From Streptomyces sp. JJ36 (GTDB lineage Bacteria; Actinomycetota; Actinomycetes; Streptomycetales; Streptomycetaceae), in assembly GCF_021696945.1 (NCBI RefSeq), contig NZ_JACYHE010000036.1, positions 1-56,237 on the forward strand: DNA of 56,237 nucleotides, given 5' to 3'. The notes below the pieces were generated by a model, which made no database searches, was not told the origin of the DNA, and saw only the letters and a program-made list of their open reading frames with translations. Each line of letters opens with the position of its first letter. The first letter of the stretch is position 1. The translations under genes were made by a program, and so were the position numbers. Of this stretch, positions 1 to 8,619 are shown one piece after another.

Positions 1-1
1 G

Positions 2-766
2 GCGGAGCCCGGGCGGGCCGGGCCGTCCGGTGCCGGTCCGGGCGTGCCCGGGCCGCCGGCGGCGGGCGGCTTCGGGCCGCCCGCCCCGGCGTACGCCCCG
101 GACGACCCCGCCGGAGAACCGGGGCCGCAGAGCGGGCGGGGCCGTTTCCGGGTGGCCGCCGCGGCCGCCACCGGCACCCCGCCCGGCGCCACCCGTGGGC
201 GCCAGGTGAGCTGCACGCTGGTGCTCTCCGTGGCGGGTGCGCTGGTCGCGGTGCTGCTCGCCGCGACCGTCGTGTTCGACCTGCTGCCCGGCGGGGAGCG
301 GGGTGACACCGCCCGGCCCCCGGCCTCCGACGGGCCGACGGCCTCCGGTGCACCCTCCGCCGAGCCCACCTCCGAGGACTCGGAGGGCTCGACCGGCGGG
401 GCGGACGGCGGGGACGACGAGCCCGCCGTCCCCGAGGACTTCCTCGGCACCTGGAAGGGCTCCCTGACCACGGACAGCGGACTCCCCGCCGGCACCATGG
501 AACTCACCATCGAGCAGGGCGCCGAGGGCGAGAAGGTCGCCTCCGGCACGGTCACCCTGCTGAGCCTGGTCTGCCCGGCGGAGTGGACGCTCACCTCGGC
601 CACCGGGAGCAAGCTCGTGATGGACACCTCCGTCACCCGGCAGACCCCCGGGTGCACCGGCGGCACGGACGAGTGGTTCACCCTCCGTGAGGACGGCACG
701 CTCCGCTACGAGGCCCGGGACGAGGCGGGCGGCAACCCCACCGGGACGCTGCGCAAGATCGGCTGA
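2..766 (+). CDS. Membrane-anchored protein, C-terminal part (cut by window edge)
   Basis: The reading frame is open to the left edge, so this is the 3' part of a longer gene; the GTG at 44 is probably internal. What remains is a Pro/Gly/Ala-rich stretch, one hydrophobic segment (residues about 57-81 counted from GTG 44) and a Ser/Glu/Asp-rich linker. It ends in a globular domain of about 110 residues that begins FLGTWKGSLTT and contains two cysteines (SLVCPAEW and TPGCTGG), which could form a disulfide outside the membrane. From memory, domains of this type sit at the C-terminus of some Streptomyces membrane proteins, including Ser/Thr kinases. No kinase sequence is visible here, so the function is left open. 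Confidence 0.6.
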   Translation, partial: AEPGRAGPSGAGPGVPGPPAAGGFGPPAPAYAPDDPAGEPGPQSGRGRFRVAAAAATGTPPGATRGRQVSCTLVLSVAGALVAVLLAATVVFDLLPGGERGDTARPPASDGPTASGAPSAEPTSEDSEGSTGGADGGDDEPAVPEDFLGTWKGSLTTDSGLPAGTMELTIEQGAEGEKVASGTVTLLSLVCPAEWTLTSATGSKLVMDTSVTRQTPGCTGGTDEWFTLREDGTLRYEARDEAGGNPTGTLRKIG

Positions 767-819
767 TCCACCTGGCGTACGCTGGAGCGGTCGTTGCCGC
801 CACCCGAAGGGACGTCACG

Positions 820-2016
820 GTGCCCGAGCACGCCGAGTGGAAGTCCGTACTCGACCGCGCCGCCGACGGCGGGCGGGTCACCCCGCAGGAGGCGCTCGAC
901 CTCTACCGTTCCGCCCCCCTGCACGCGCTCGGCCGGGCGGCCGACGCGGTGCGCCGCCGGCGCTACGCCGGCACCGAGCACATCGCGACGTACATCATCG
1001 AGCGGAACATCAACTACACCAACTCCTGTGTGACGGCGTGCAAGTTCTGCGCCTTCTACGCCTCACCGAAGAGCGACCAGGTGTGGGTCCGGGACCTGGA
1101 CGACATCCTGCGGCGCTGTGCCGAGACGGTGGAGCTGGGCGGCACCCAGATCATGTTCCAGGGCGGCCACCACCCCGACTTCGGCGTGGAGTACTACGAG
1201 AAGCACTTCGCCGCCATCAAGAAGGAGTTCCCGCAGCTCGTCATCCACTCGCTGGGCGCCTCCGAGGTGGAGCACATGGCGCGGATCTCCGGGGTGAGCC
1301 CGGAGGAGGCGATCCGCCGTATCCACGACGCCGGGCTGGACTCCTTCGCCGGTGCCGGCGCCGAGCTGCTGCCCGAGCGGGCCCGGAAGGCCATCGCCCC
1401 GCTGAAGGAGTCCGGCGAGCGCTGGCTGGAGATCATGGAGACCGCCCACCGGCTGGGTGTGGAGTCCACCTCCACCATGCTGATGGGCACCGGCGAGACC
1501 AACGCGGAGCGGATCGAGCACCTGCGGATGATCCGGGACGTGCAGGACCGCACCGGCGGCTTCCGCGCCTTCATCCCGTACACCTACCAGCCGGAGAACA
1601 ACACCCTGAAGGGGCAGACGCAGGCCACCCTCTTCGAGTACCTGCGCATGATCGCCGTTGCCCGGATCTTCCTGGACAACGTCGCGCACATCCAGGGCTC
1701 CTGGCTGACCACCGGCAAGGAGGTCGGCCAGCTCTCGCTGCACTACGGCGCGGACGACCTGGGCTCGGTGATGCTGGAGGAGAACGTCGTCTCCTCCGCG
1801 GGCGCCCGGCACCGCTCCGACCAGATGGAGCTCATCGAGCTGATCCGCGCGGCCGACCGGGTGCCGGCACAGCGCAGCACCACCTACGAGCACCTGGTGG
1901 TGCACGACGACCCGGCGCAGGACCCGGTGGACGACCGGGTGGTCTCGCACTTCTCCTCCACCGCCCTCGACGGCGGCAGCGCCCACCCCGAGCTCAAGCT
2001 CGTCGACACGGTCTGA
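820..2016 (+). CDS. mqnC: Cyclic dehypoxanthine futalosine synthase MqnC (radical SAM)
   Basis: MqnC cyclises dehypoxanthine futalosine in the futalosine branch of menaquinone synthesis, using a radical-SAM 4Fe-4S cluster in the cytoplasm. The cluster motif C-x3-C-x2-C is at Cys70, Cys74 and Cys77 (NSCVTACKFCAF). The following stretches VELGGTQIMFQGG and FAGAGAELL are typical of the MqnC/MqnE/CofH branch of radical SAM enzymes. The length of 398 residues is normal. The GTG start at 820 has a GAAGG ribosome-binding site at 806-810. Nearby menG, a polyprenyl reductase and the nuo operon fit a respiratory-quinone neighbourhood. MqnE is the close alternative, but the overall sequence reads as MqnC. 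Confidence 0.93.
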   Translation: MPEHAEWKSVLDRAADGGRVTPQEALDLYRSAPLHALGRAADAVRRRRYAGTEHIATYIIERNINYTNSCVTACKFCAFYASPKSDQVWVRDLDDILRRCAETVELGGTQIMFQGGHHPDFGVEYYEKHFAAIKKEFPQLVIHSLGASEVEHMARISGVSPEEAIRRIHDAGLDSFAGAGAELLPERARKAIAPLKESGERWLEIMETAHRLGVESTSTMLMGTGETNAERIEHLRMIRDVQDRTGGFRAFIPYTYQPENNTLKGQTQATLFEYLRMIAVARIFLDNVAHIQGSWLTTGKEVGQLSLHYGADDLGSVMLEENVVSSAGARHRSDQMELIELIRAADRVPAQRSTTYEHLVVHDDPAQDPVDDRVVSHFSSTALDGGSAHPELKLVDTV

Positions 2017-2162
2017 CCGGCCCCCCTCCACCCGGCCGCCCGGCCCCACGCCGCCGGGCGCGTCAACCGGCATGGCGGCCGTCCCTCCCGTCGAGTGAGG
2101 GTACGGTCGTTTCAGGGACCACGGCACGTGTGTCGTCCACGCTTGCGCCCATGGGAGTAGTG

Positions 2163-2762
2163 ATGACCCGCGAACGGCAGGAGCAGGCCACTCCGGACAC
2201 CTGGATGAGCCCGCCGGAGGGCGGCTGGCGCTACGACCAGGTCAGGGAACTGGATCTCCCCTTCGACTGGGAGCTGGTGGACGGAGAGATCGTGCCCCGA
2301 GGGATGACGCACTTCTGGCATGACCGTGTGCGCAACAGGCTCTTCCTTGCCCTGAGCAAGGCAGAAAGGGCCCCGTACACGGCAGATGTCGAACGCTGCG
2401 TCATGCTCGACGAGCACACGGTGATCAAGCCGGACCTCGTCGTCTACGACAAGACCGGCCTGGACGTCTTCACCCTGGAATGCCTGCCGGTGTCGCAGGT
2501 GCGTCTGGTGGTGGAGGTCGTCTCGCCCGGCTCGCGCAGCGAGGACCGGTTCCGCAAGCCCGGGATACTCGCCGAGGTGGGCGTGCCGTACTACTGGCGC
2601 GTCGAGCGGGGCGAGGAGGGGGTGCCCGTGGTGCACGAGTTCTGGCGGCACCACGAGGCCGGGACGCTCGCGCCGCCGGATCACCCCACCCACCGCCTGC
2701 GGCTGAAGACCGACGTGCCGTTCCCCGTCGCCGTGGACCTGGCGGAGCTGGTCGAGCTCTGA
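2163..2762 (+). CDS. Uma2-family (DUF820) restriction-endonuclease-like protein
   Basis: The protein has 199 residues with the Uma2/DUF820 pattern: WELVDGEIV near the N-terminus, a central VIKPDLVVYD and a downstream LVVEVVSPGS. The acidic residues in these blocks match a PD-(D/E)xK nuclease fold. The substrate and role of these abundant actinobacterial orphans are unknown. Three in-frame starts lie close together (ATG 2151, GTG 2160, ATG 2163). GGGAG at 2153-2157, five bases before ATG 2163, decides for 2163. The gene stands alone between two menaquinone genes and has no visible partner or transposase. Confidence 0.85.
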   Translation: MTRERQEQATPDTWMSPPEGGWRYDQVRELDLPFDWELVDGEIVPRGMTHFWHDRVRNRLFLALSKAERAPYTADVERCVMLDEHTVIKPDLVVYDKTGLDVFTLECLPVSQVRLVVEVVSPGSRSEDRFRKPGILAEVGVPYYWRVERGEEGVPVVHEFWRHHEAGTLAPPDHPTHRLRLKTDVPFPVAVDLAELVEL

Positions 2763-2828
2763 GGACCCCGCCCCGCCGGAGGCGTGCCCCGGCCGCCGGG
2801 GGCCGGGGCGGGGCGGGACAATGGTCGT

Positions 2829-3524
2829 GTGACCCGAGCATCCCTGGAGAAGCAGCCGCACGAAGTCGCCGCGATGTTCGACGACGTGGCGGCGCGCTAC
2901 GACCTCACCAACGACGTGCTGTCGCTCGGCCAGGCCCGGCTCTGGCGGCGAGCCGTGGCACGGGCCGTCGACGCCCGGCCGGGCGAGCGGGTGCTGGACC
3001 TCGCCGCCGGTACGGGCACCTCCTCGCTGCCGTTCACCGGCGCCGGCGCGTACACCGTGCCCTGCGACTTCTCCACCGGCATGCTCGCCGAGGGGCGCCG
3101 CCGCCACCCCCGGTTGCCGTTCACCGCGGGGGACGCCACCCGGCTGCCCTTCCGGGACGGCGTCTTCGACGCCGTCACCATCTCCTTCGGGCTGCGGAAC
3201 GTGCAGGACACGGACGCCGCGCTGGCCGAGACGCTGCGGGTGACCCGGCCCGGCGGGCGGGTGGTCGTCTGCGAGTTCAGCCACCCGGCCTGGGCGCCCT
3301 TCCGCACCGTCTACACGGAGTACCTGATGCGGGCGCTGCCCCGGGTCGCCGAGGCGGTCTCCAGCAGCCCGGACGCGTACGTCTACCTCGCCGAGTCCAT
3401 CCGCGCCTGGCCGGACCAGCCGGCGCTGGCCCGGCGGCTCCAGGCCGCCGGCTGGTCCCGGGTGGCCTGGCGTAACCTCAGCGGCGGGGTGGTCGCCCTG
3501 CACCGCGCCTGGCGCCCGGCGTAG
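2829..3524 (+). CDS. menG: Demethylmenaquinone methyltransferase MenG/UbiE
   Basis: MenG carries out the last step of menaquinone synthesis, SAM-dependent C-methylation of demethylmenaquinone at the membrane. The 231-residue protein has SAM motif I ([10 protein letters not shown], residues 55-64), CDFSTGML, and the UbiE-type [12 protein letters not shown] and [13 protein letters not shown] blocks. GTG 2829 is preferred because the family N-terminus ([13 protein letters not shown]) begins shortly after it; the upstream in-frame ATG at 2784 would add Pro/Gly-rich low-complexity residues. No strong ribosome-binding site precedes it. The gene follows the Uma2 gene and precedes the reductase, all on the plus strand. 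Confidence 0.93.
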   Translation: MTRASLEKQPHEVAAMFDDVAARYDLTNDVLSLGQARLWRRAVARAVDARPGERVLDLAAGTGTSSLPFTGAGAYTVPCDFSTGMLAEGRRRHPRLPFTAGDATRLPFRDGVFDAVTISFGLRNVQDTDAALAETLRVTRPGGRVVVCEFSHPAWAPFRTVYTEYLMRALPRVAEAVSSSPDAYVYLAESIRAWPDQPALARRLQAAGWSRVAWRNLSGGVVALHRAWRPA

Positions 3525-3686
3525 CGGCTCCGCACCGCCGGCGCGGGCCGCCTGCCCGGAACCCCGCCGTCCCGGCATGCCCGCAACCTGCCTGCCGGGG
3601 CCGTGCCCGGGGCCGGCACCGGGCGACGCGACCCCGGCCGCGCGGCGTCCGTGCGGGCCCGTCCGGCCCGGCGCGGGGCGTCCTCC

Positions 3687-3692
3687 TAGACT
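3687..3692 (+). promoter_or_regulatory. Candidate -10 element for the geranylgeranyl reductase gene
   Basis: TAGACT lies 62 bases before the GTG at 3754 in an otherwise GC-only spacer and fits the Streptomyces housekeeping -10 form TAnnnT. No convincing -35 sits at the expected distance, so this is a weak call. Confidence 0.35.
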
Positions 3693-3753
3693 GGGCGTGT
3701 CCAGCGCCCGGCACGGCCGGCACGCGCCACACCGAGTCTTGCGGGAGACCGTC

Positions 3754-5049
3754 GTGACCGAGCCCCAGACGAAGGCAGCCTCCGAGCACCACGCCGACGT
3801 GATCGTGGTCGGCGCCGGGCCGGCCGGGTCCACCACGGCCTACCACCTCGCCCGCTCCGGCCTCGACGTGCTCCTGCTGGAGAAGACGGCCTTCCCGCGG
3901 GAGAAGGTGTGCGGCGACGGCCTGACGCCGCGCGCGGTGAAGCAGCTCGCGGGGATGGGCGTCGACATCTCCGAGGAGGCCGGCTGGCTGCGGAACAAGG
4001 GCCTGCGGATCATCGGGGGCGGTCAGCGGCTCCAGCTCGACTGGCCCGAGCTGGCCAGCTACCCGGACTACGGACTGGTCCGCAAGCGGGACGACTTCGA
4101 CCTCCAGCTCGCCCGCCAGGCGGAGAAGGCCGGGGCCCGGCTGCACGAGCGGTGCAACGTCGGCGAGCCGCTCCTCGACGACCGTACGGGCCGGATCATC
4201 GGCGTGCAGGCGAAACTCGGCGAGGAGCGTACCCCGGTGACCTTCCGGGCGCCGCTGGTGGTCGCCGCCGACGGCAACTCCACCCGGCTGTCCCTCAAGA
4301 TGGGCCTGCACCGCCGGGACGACCGCCCGATGGGCGTCGCGGTGCGCACCTACTTCACCTCGCCCCGGCACGACGACGACTACCTGGAGTCCTGGCTGGA
4401 GCTCTGGGACCGCCGGGGCCCGGAGGACCGGCTGCTGCCCGGCTACGGCTGGATCTTCGGCATGGGCGACGGCACCTCCAACGTGGGGCTGGGCGTGCTC
4501 AACACCTCCGCGGCCTTCAAGGACCTGGACTGGCGTGAGGTGCTCAAGGCCTGGTGCGCCTCCATGCCCGAGGACTGGGGCTACACCCCGGAGAACATGA
4601 CGGGCCCGATCCGCGGCGCCGCGCTGCCGATGGCCTTCAACCGGCAGCCGCACTACACCCGCGGTCTGCTGCTGGTCGGCGACGCCGGCGGCCTGGTGAA
4701 CCCGTTCAACGGCGAGGGCATCGCGTACGCCATGGAGTCCGGGGAGATCGCCGCGCAGGTCGTGGTGCAGGCGCAGGCCCGCAGCACCCCCTCCCAGCGG
4801 GAGCTGGCGCTGCGCTCCTACCCGCGGGTGCTCAAGGACACCTACGGCGGCTACTACACCCTGGGCCGCGCCTTCGTGAAGCTCATCGGCAACCCGAAGG
4901 TGATGAAGCTGGCGACGGAGCGCGGGCTGAGCCACCCGGTGCTGATGCGCTTCACCCTCAAGATGCTGGCCAATCTCACGGACCCCACGGGCGGGGACGC
5001 CATGGACCGCATCATCAACGGGCTCTCCAAGGTGGCGCCCAAGGCCTGA
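3754..5049 (+). CDS. Geranylgeranyl reductase family FAD oxidoreductase
   Basis: This 431-residue flavoprotein belongs to the geranylgeranyl reductase family. These enzymes saturate double bonds in polyprenyl chains; in actinobacteria a MenJ-type member reduces one isoprene unit of menaquinone. Visible motifs are the N-terminal dinucleotide site VIVVGAGPAGST, the family signature FPREKVCGDGLTPRAV, and the C-terminal FAD contact LLVGDAGGLVNPFNGEGI. GTG 3754 is chosen because GGGAG lies at 3743-3747 and the FAD motif starts 16 residues later; an upstream start at 3577 would add a low-complexity extension. The menaquinone genes and nuo operon nearby support a role in tailoring the respiratory quinone; this is inference. 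Confidence 0.88.
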   Translation: MTEPQTKAASEHHADVIVVGAGPAGSTTAYHLARSGLDVLLLEKTAFPREKVCGDGLTPRAVKQLAGMGVDISEEAGWLRNKGLRIIGGGQRLQLDWPELASYPDYGLVRKRDDFDLQLARQAEKAGARLHERCNVGEPLLDDRTGRIIGVQAKLGEERTPVTFRAPLVVAADGNSTRLSLKMGLHRRDDRPMGVAVRTYFTSPRHDDDYLESWLELWDRRGPEDRLLPGYGWIFGMGDGTSNVGLGVLNTSAAFKDLDWREVLKAWCASMPEDWGYTPENMTGPIRGAALPMAFNRQPHYTRGLLLVGDAGGLVNPFNGEGIAYAMESGEIAAQVVVQAQARSTPSQRELALRSYPRVLKDTYGGYYTLGRAFVKLIGNPKVMKLATERGLSHPVLMRFTLKMLANLTDPTGGDAMDRIINGLSKVAPKA

Positions 5050-5092
5050 GGGGCCACCGCCCGGCGGGTCCGTGCGACGGGCCCGGACAGAG

Positions 5093-5130
5093 CGACGGGC
5101 CCCGGACGCGAAGGCGTCCGGGACCCGTCG
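5093..5130. terminator. Terminator hairpin between convergent genes
   Basis: The arms 5093-5109 and 5114-5130 form a 17-bp stem with one mismatch and a GAAG tetraloop. It follows the reductase stop at 5049 and the NlpC/P60 gene ends at 5193 on the opposite strand, so it can serve both. There is no U-tract, as is usual in this GC range. Confidence 0.8.
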
Positions 5131-5192
5131 TGGCTGTGCGGTGCCGGGGCGCGACTGCGGCGCGGCGGTCGTGATACGGCGTCAGCGCGGCG

Positions 5193-6014
5193 TCACAGGA
5201 CGCGGGTCGCGCCGTCCGGCGGCCAGTCGGAGACGTTCTGCACCACGACGCCCTTGGAGGGGTTCGCCGCGTCGATGTACTGGCCGCCGCCGACGTAGAC
5301 GGCCACGTGGTGGGCGCTGCCCGCGCCGCCCCAGTAGAGGATGTCGCCGGGCTGCGCCTGGCTCACGGACACCTGGGTGCCGGCGGCCGACTGGCCCTGC
5401 GAGACGCGCGGCAGGCTGACGCCGATCTGCCGGAACGCGGTCTGCACCAGTCCGGAGCAGTCGTACGCGCTCGGCCCGGAGGCGCCCATCACGTACGCCT
5501 TGCCGACCTGGGCGCGCAGGAAGCCGACCAGTTCGCCGACGCTGCCGGTGGCTGCGACGTCGATCTCGGTGCGGGGTGCCGCGCGGGACGCCCGCTCCTC
5601 CTCGGCGGCGGCCCGGGCACGGGCCTCGGCCTTGCGGCGGGCCTCCGCCTTGCGGTGGGCCTCGGCCTCGGCCTTCGCCTTCTTCTGGGCGGCGATCTCG
5701 GCGGCCTCCTCGGCCGCCCTGTCCCGTGCGGCCGCCAGGTCGTAGCGGGCGGCGGAGGTCTGGAGTGCCTGCGCGGTCCGCTCGGTGCCGGCCGTGAGGT
5801 CGGCGGCGAGCGTGGGGACCGTGGGGATCTCTGCGGTCGTCTCGGCGGCGGTCTCGCCGGCGCCGTCGGCACCGTGCGCGGAGGAGGGCGTGGCGCCCGA
5901 GGTCACCGCGATGGTGCTGAGCACGCCACCGGCGACTCCGGCGCGCCAGGCGGCCTGACGGCCGCTGCGCACCCGGGGCTTCCGGTGGCTGGGTATGACT
6001 GCGTTCGGGGACAT
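5193..6014 (-). CDS. Secreted NlpC/P60 peptidoglycan endopeptidase
   Basis: A 273-residue exported hydrolase expected to cut peptide stems of peptidoglycan. An N-terminal basic and hydrophobic segment (about residues 15-47) looks like a signal peptide or anchor. It is followed by an Ala/Glu/Lys/Arg-rich coiled coil (about 95-145) and a C-terminal NlpC/P60 domain (about 155-273). The catalytic Cys186 is in YDCSGLV and the His236 region is AHHVAVYVG; IDAANPS provides the third polar position. The gene converges on the reductase and shares its terminator. The 438-bp upstream leader is unusually long. Confidence 0.92.
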   Translation of the reverse strand: MSPNAVIPSHRKPRVRSGRQAAWRAGVAGGVLSTIAVTSGATPSSAHGADGAGETAAETTAEIPTVPTLAADLTAGTERTAQALQTSAARYDLAAARDRAAEEAAEIAAQKKAKAEAEAHRKAEARRKAEARARAAAEEERASRAAPRTEIDVAATGSVGELVGFLRAQVGKAYVMGASGPSAYDCSGLVQTAFRQIGVSLPRVSQGQSAAGTQVSVSQAQPGDILYWGGAGSAHHVAVYVGGGQYIDAANPSKGVVVQNVSDWPPDGATRVL

Positions 6015-6452
6015 GGGAACTGGCTATCAGGGGGCCCGGGTTCCCTTCAATTGGGGTGGGATGCGCCACACTCGTCGGCTACCGGGCCTGTTGGGGGGAT
6101 TCGGAGCCCTCCGTGCACCCCGGAGGGCGGCCTTCCGCGCCCGACTACGCGGCCATACCCAGGGAGTTGTCCGGGAGGTCCGGATTGCGTCTTCGGCTTA
6201 TCACGCGACGGTAACGCGCGCAACGACGGCGGATCGCGGCGGCCCGGGGGCGTGGTGCACCTCACGTGGCGGTGTCGCACCGTCAGGTGGAGGTGCCCGA
6301 AGTGCCCCTGCAAAGCGGTCATTCCGCCGTTAACGGAGCATCGGCGGACGCACTGCCCGCCGCGTCGTGGTGCCGCCCCGTCCACGGCGGGCGGCGCGCC
6401 GGCCGCACGGGGGCGTGCGGCCGGCGCGCCGTCAGGAGCGGGTGGCGGCCGG
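6015..6452 (-). promoter_or_regulatory. Long leader of the NlpC/P60 gene; possible degenerate ydaO-type riboswitch
   Basis: There is no gene in this 438-bp stretch apart from the amidase terminator near its right end. Streptomyces cell-wall hydrolase genes are often controlled by c-di-AMP (ydaO) riboswitches. On the minus strand, 6104 down to 6071 reads CCGAATCCCC then CAACAGGCCCGGTAGCCGACG, which resembles the 3' block of that aptamer (CCGAACCC...CAGCTAACC..GGTAGGCG form). The 5' blocks (GGGGA-CC and GGGTGAA) could not be found convincingly, so the riboswitch call is tentative. Confidence 0.28.
6393..6430 (-). terminator. Terminator hairpin of the amidase gene
   Basis: A perfect 17-bp stem (6393-6409 with 6414-6430) closes on a GGGG loop. 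It lies 23 bases beyond the stop of the minus-strand amidase gene (6453). Confidence 0.85.
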
Positions 6453-8027
6453 TCACCGGCCGGACTGCAGCGCTCCCCAGGTCTCGTCGCCGACGAGGCC
6501 GTCCACGCCCAGTCCGCGGCCGGTCTGGTAGTCGCGGACGGCTTCCTCGGTCTTCGGGCCGAAGAGCCCGTCGGTCTCGACGGTGCGGCCGAGGGCGGCG
6601 GTCAGGGCCCGCTGGAGCCGGGTCACCGCGGCGCCCGAGTCGCCGTTCTGCAGCAGCGGTGTGGACCCGGCGGAGAGCAGCGCCGTCCAGGTGCGCTTTC
6701 CGACGACGCCGTCGGCGGTCAGTCCGCGGTCGCTCTGGAAGGAGCGCACGGCGGCGTCGGTGGCGGGCCCGAAGATCCCGTCCACGCTGCCGGCGTCGAA
6801 GCCCTGCGCGTTCAGCAGGTACTGGGCCGCCTTCACCTGGTCGTTCCGGTCACCCTCGCGCAGGGTGTCGTAGGAGGGGAAGCTCAGCCGGGGCGTGACC
6901 TCGCCGCTGCCGCCGACGAGTTCCATGTAGTAGTCCCAGTCCCAGTACGGCCCGGGGTCGGTGTGGTCGTTGCCCGGCACCTCGTGGTGGCCGACGACGT
7001 GCGCCCGGTCCTTCGGGATGCCGTACTCGTCGCACAGGTGGCGGGTGAGCGCGGCGGAGGAGCGGTACATGGCGTCGGTGAACCAGGTCGGGTCGTCGAC
7101 GTACCCCTCGTGCTCGATGCCGACGGAGTAGGGGTTGCCGGAGCGGGCGTGCCAGGCGGTGTCCCGGTCCCGCACCATCTGCGTCACCTCGCCGTCCGAG
7201 GAGCGCACCACGTAGTGGGCGCTCACGTCGGAGGAGGGGTTCTGGAACCAGCTGATGGTCCCGGCGTAGCTGCCCTGGGTGACGTGGACGACGACGGTGG
7301 TGATCGAGGAGGCGCGGCCGGAGGAGTAGTTGCTGGGGTCGGCCGGCACCCAGCGGGCCGGCGGGTAGTCGGCGCTCTGCAGGGCCGCGCCGTCACCGGA
7401 GCCGTCCAGGGAGGGCACCGCGGCGTACCGGCCGCGCTCGGGGTCGACCGGGCGCGGGCGCACGGTGACCCGCTCGCCGGCGGGGGTGTGGGCGCTGACG
7501 CCGTCCGCGAGGAAGCGGTAGACGGTGTCGGCGTAGAGCCGGGCGGTGCGCGGGTCCTCGGCGCCGCCGTAGCGGGCCACGGCCGGGTACCAGGCGTCCG
7601 GGTCGCGGCGCTCGGCGCCGGTCAGGCCCAGCGCCCGGGCGTGGTCGGCGAGCACGGCGGCGCCGCCCCGGATGTTGGCCACGGTGTCCCGGCGGAGCAC
7701 GGAGCGCGGGGTGCCGGTCAGCTCGGCGGCCCGTTCCAGGCTGTGCTGTCCGGGGTTGTCGGCCAGGTGCATCACGCCGTAGCCGTTGGCGTGGCTGGGA
7801 CGCCCGTCGTGGCCGTCCAGATGCGTCTCGCCGTACCCGACGGCGACCAGCAGGTCGCGCGGGACCCGGTACTCCTCGGCGGCCTCCGTGAAGGCGTGGT
7901 TCATCGTGGGGGGTTCCGCGGGCGCGGGGGCGGCCTGCGCGCTCTGGCCGGTGAGGACCAGGGCGGCGGCCAGCCCGCCGAGAGCGACGGAGCGGAGCCG
8001 CCGCCACAGCGGGGTTCCTCTGGACAT
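6453..8027 (-). CDS. Secreted N-acetylmuramoyl-L-alanine amidase with two peptidoglycan-binding repeats
   Basis: A 524-residue secreted amidase that should cleave the lactyl-Ala bond of peptidoglycan. It has a Sec signal peptide (residues 1 to about 32, ending QSAQAA). Next comes an N-terminal region of about 170 residues that begins like a transglycosylase-type helical domain (LLVAVGYGETHLDGHDG), then a zinc amidase_2 domain. Likely zinc ligands lie in VVVHVTQGS, the GHHEVPG block and DHTDPGPYW. Two peptidoglycan-binding_1 repeats follow, each with a DGIFGPAT or DGLFGPKT motif. The start has an excellent site (AGGAGG on the minus strand near 8034-8040). Confidence 0.92.
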   Translation of the reverse strand: MSRGTPLWRRLRSVALGGLAAALVLTGQSAQAAPAPAEPPTMNHAFTEAAEEYRVPRDLLVAVGYGETHLDGHDGRPSHANGYGVMHLADNPGQHSLERAAELTGTPRSVLRRDTVANIRGGAAVLADHARALGLTGAERRDPDAWYPAVARYGGAEDPRTARLYADTVYRFLADGVSAHTPAGERVTVRPRPVDPERGRYAAVPSLDGSGDGAALQSADYPPARWVPADPSNYSSGRASSITTVVVHVTQGSYAGTISWFQNPSSDVSAHYVVRSSDGEVTQMVRDRDTAWHARSGNPYSVGIEHEGYVDDPTWFTDAMYRSSAALTRHLCDEYGIPKDRAHVVGHHEVPGNDHTDPGPYWDWDYYMELVGGSGEVTPRLSFPSYDTLREGDRNDQVKAAQYLLNAQGFDAGSVDGIFGPATDAAVRSFQSDRGLTADGVVGKRTWTALLSAGSTPLLQNGDSGAAVTRLQRALTAALGRTVETDGLFGPKTEEAVRDYQTGRGLGVDGLVGDETWGALQSGR

Positions 8028-8096
8028 CGGTGACCTCCTGCGGGGGTCTCGTGGGGGTGAGCCCGGCCGGTGGACGGCACTGTCGAGGGCATGTCA

Positions 8097-8126
8097 AACA
8101 TGCGGGTCGCGCGTGACGCACGTCAA
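8097..8126 (-). promoter_or_regulatory. Candidate promoter of the amidase gene
   Basis: On the minus strand a TTGACG -35 (8126-8121) is followed after 18 bases by CATGTT (8102-8097), about 70 bases before the start codon at 8027. Confidence 0.4.
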
Positions 8127-8129
8127 CCA

Positions 8130-8533
8130 GCGGTGCCCAGGAAAGAAAGAGCCACAGGAGCAGACCACTGAAGCGTCCCCCGCGGGTGGCGGCGAGGCCC
8201 CGGAGGATGCGCTTCCGTCTTGTGCCGGCGTTCACGACCGGCGCCCTCCCGTCCGTGCGCGCGAGGGGCGCCCCCGGTCGCCGGGCCGCTCGCCGCGGGC
8301 GGTGCGAGTAGCACGCGGAGCTGTCCAGCGCGAATTTGCCATCGCATTATGCTGGGTGCTAAGGGGACCTGCTGCACGGCAGGTCAGGCGCCTTGGGACG
8401 TCACCGTTGGTGATGGCTTCAGAGCTTCGCGTATGAAGATCGCCAGATGTGTGACCGGGTGATCCGCCGCCGGGTGGTGAAGATCACAAAGTCGTTGTCG
8501 TACCCCGTGTCGCAGATCACAGAGCCGCAGGCA
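8130..8533. other. Intergenic region between divergent amidase and nuo genes
   Basis: No convincing gene is present. The right half (about 8330-8533) is visibly less GC-rich than the rest of the window, as expected for a promoter region, and carries GTGA/TCAC half-sites (for example near 8449-8463 and 8476-8488). The nuo promoter and its operator follow. Confidence 0.5.
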
Positions 8534-8539
8534 TAGGAT
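8534..8539 (+). promoter_or_regulatory. Candidate -10 element of the nuo operon
   Basis: TAGGAT lies 81 bases before the nuoA start and just upstream of the Rex-type operator, which would put that operator shortly after the transcription start. No clear -35 was seen. Confidence 0.4.
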
Positions 8540-8554
8540 GCCCTTCGCCAGGGC

Positions 8555-8572
8555 TTGTGAACTGCCTCACAT
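8555..8572. promoter_or_regulatory. Candidate Rex operator (ROP) of the nuo operon
   Basis: TTGTGAACTGCCTCACAT matches the Streptomyces Rex consensus TTGTGAA-N4-TTCACAA in all 7 left and 5 of 7 right half-site positions. Rex is the NADH/NAD+-sensing repressor known to control respiratory operons including nuo. The site lies downstream of the -10 candidate and 47 bases before nuoA, a good place for repression. Confidence 0.7.
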
Positions 8573-8619
8573 AGGAGCGATCTTCCTGACGTGGGGGCGA
8601 CCGGAAGGAGCGAGGAGCG

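Noticed and set aside
687..2151. Long plus-strand extension in frame with the Uma2 gene
   Set aside because: It overlaps mqnC in another frame and is Arg/Ala/Pro-rich; a ribosome-binding site at 2153-2157 marks the real start at 2163.
8476..8488. GTGAAGATCAC as a second Rex site in the nuo leader
   Set aside because: The half-site spacing is too short for the Rex consensus.
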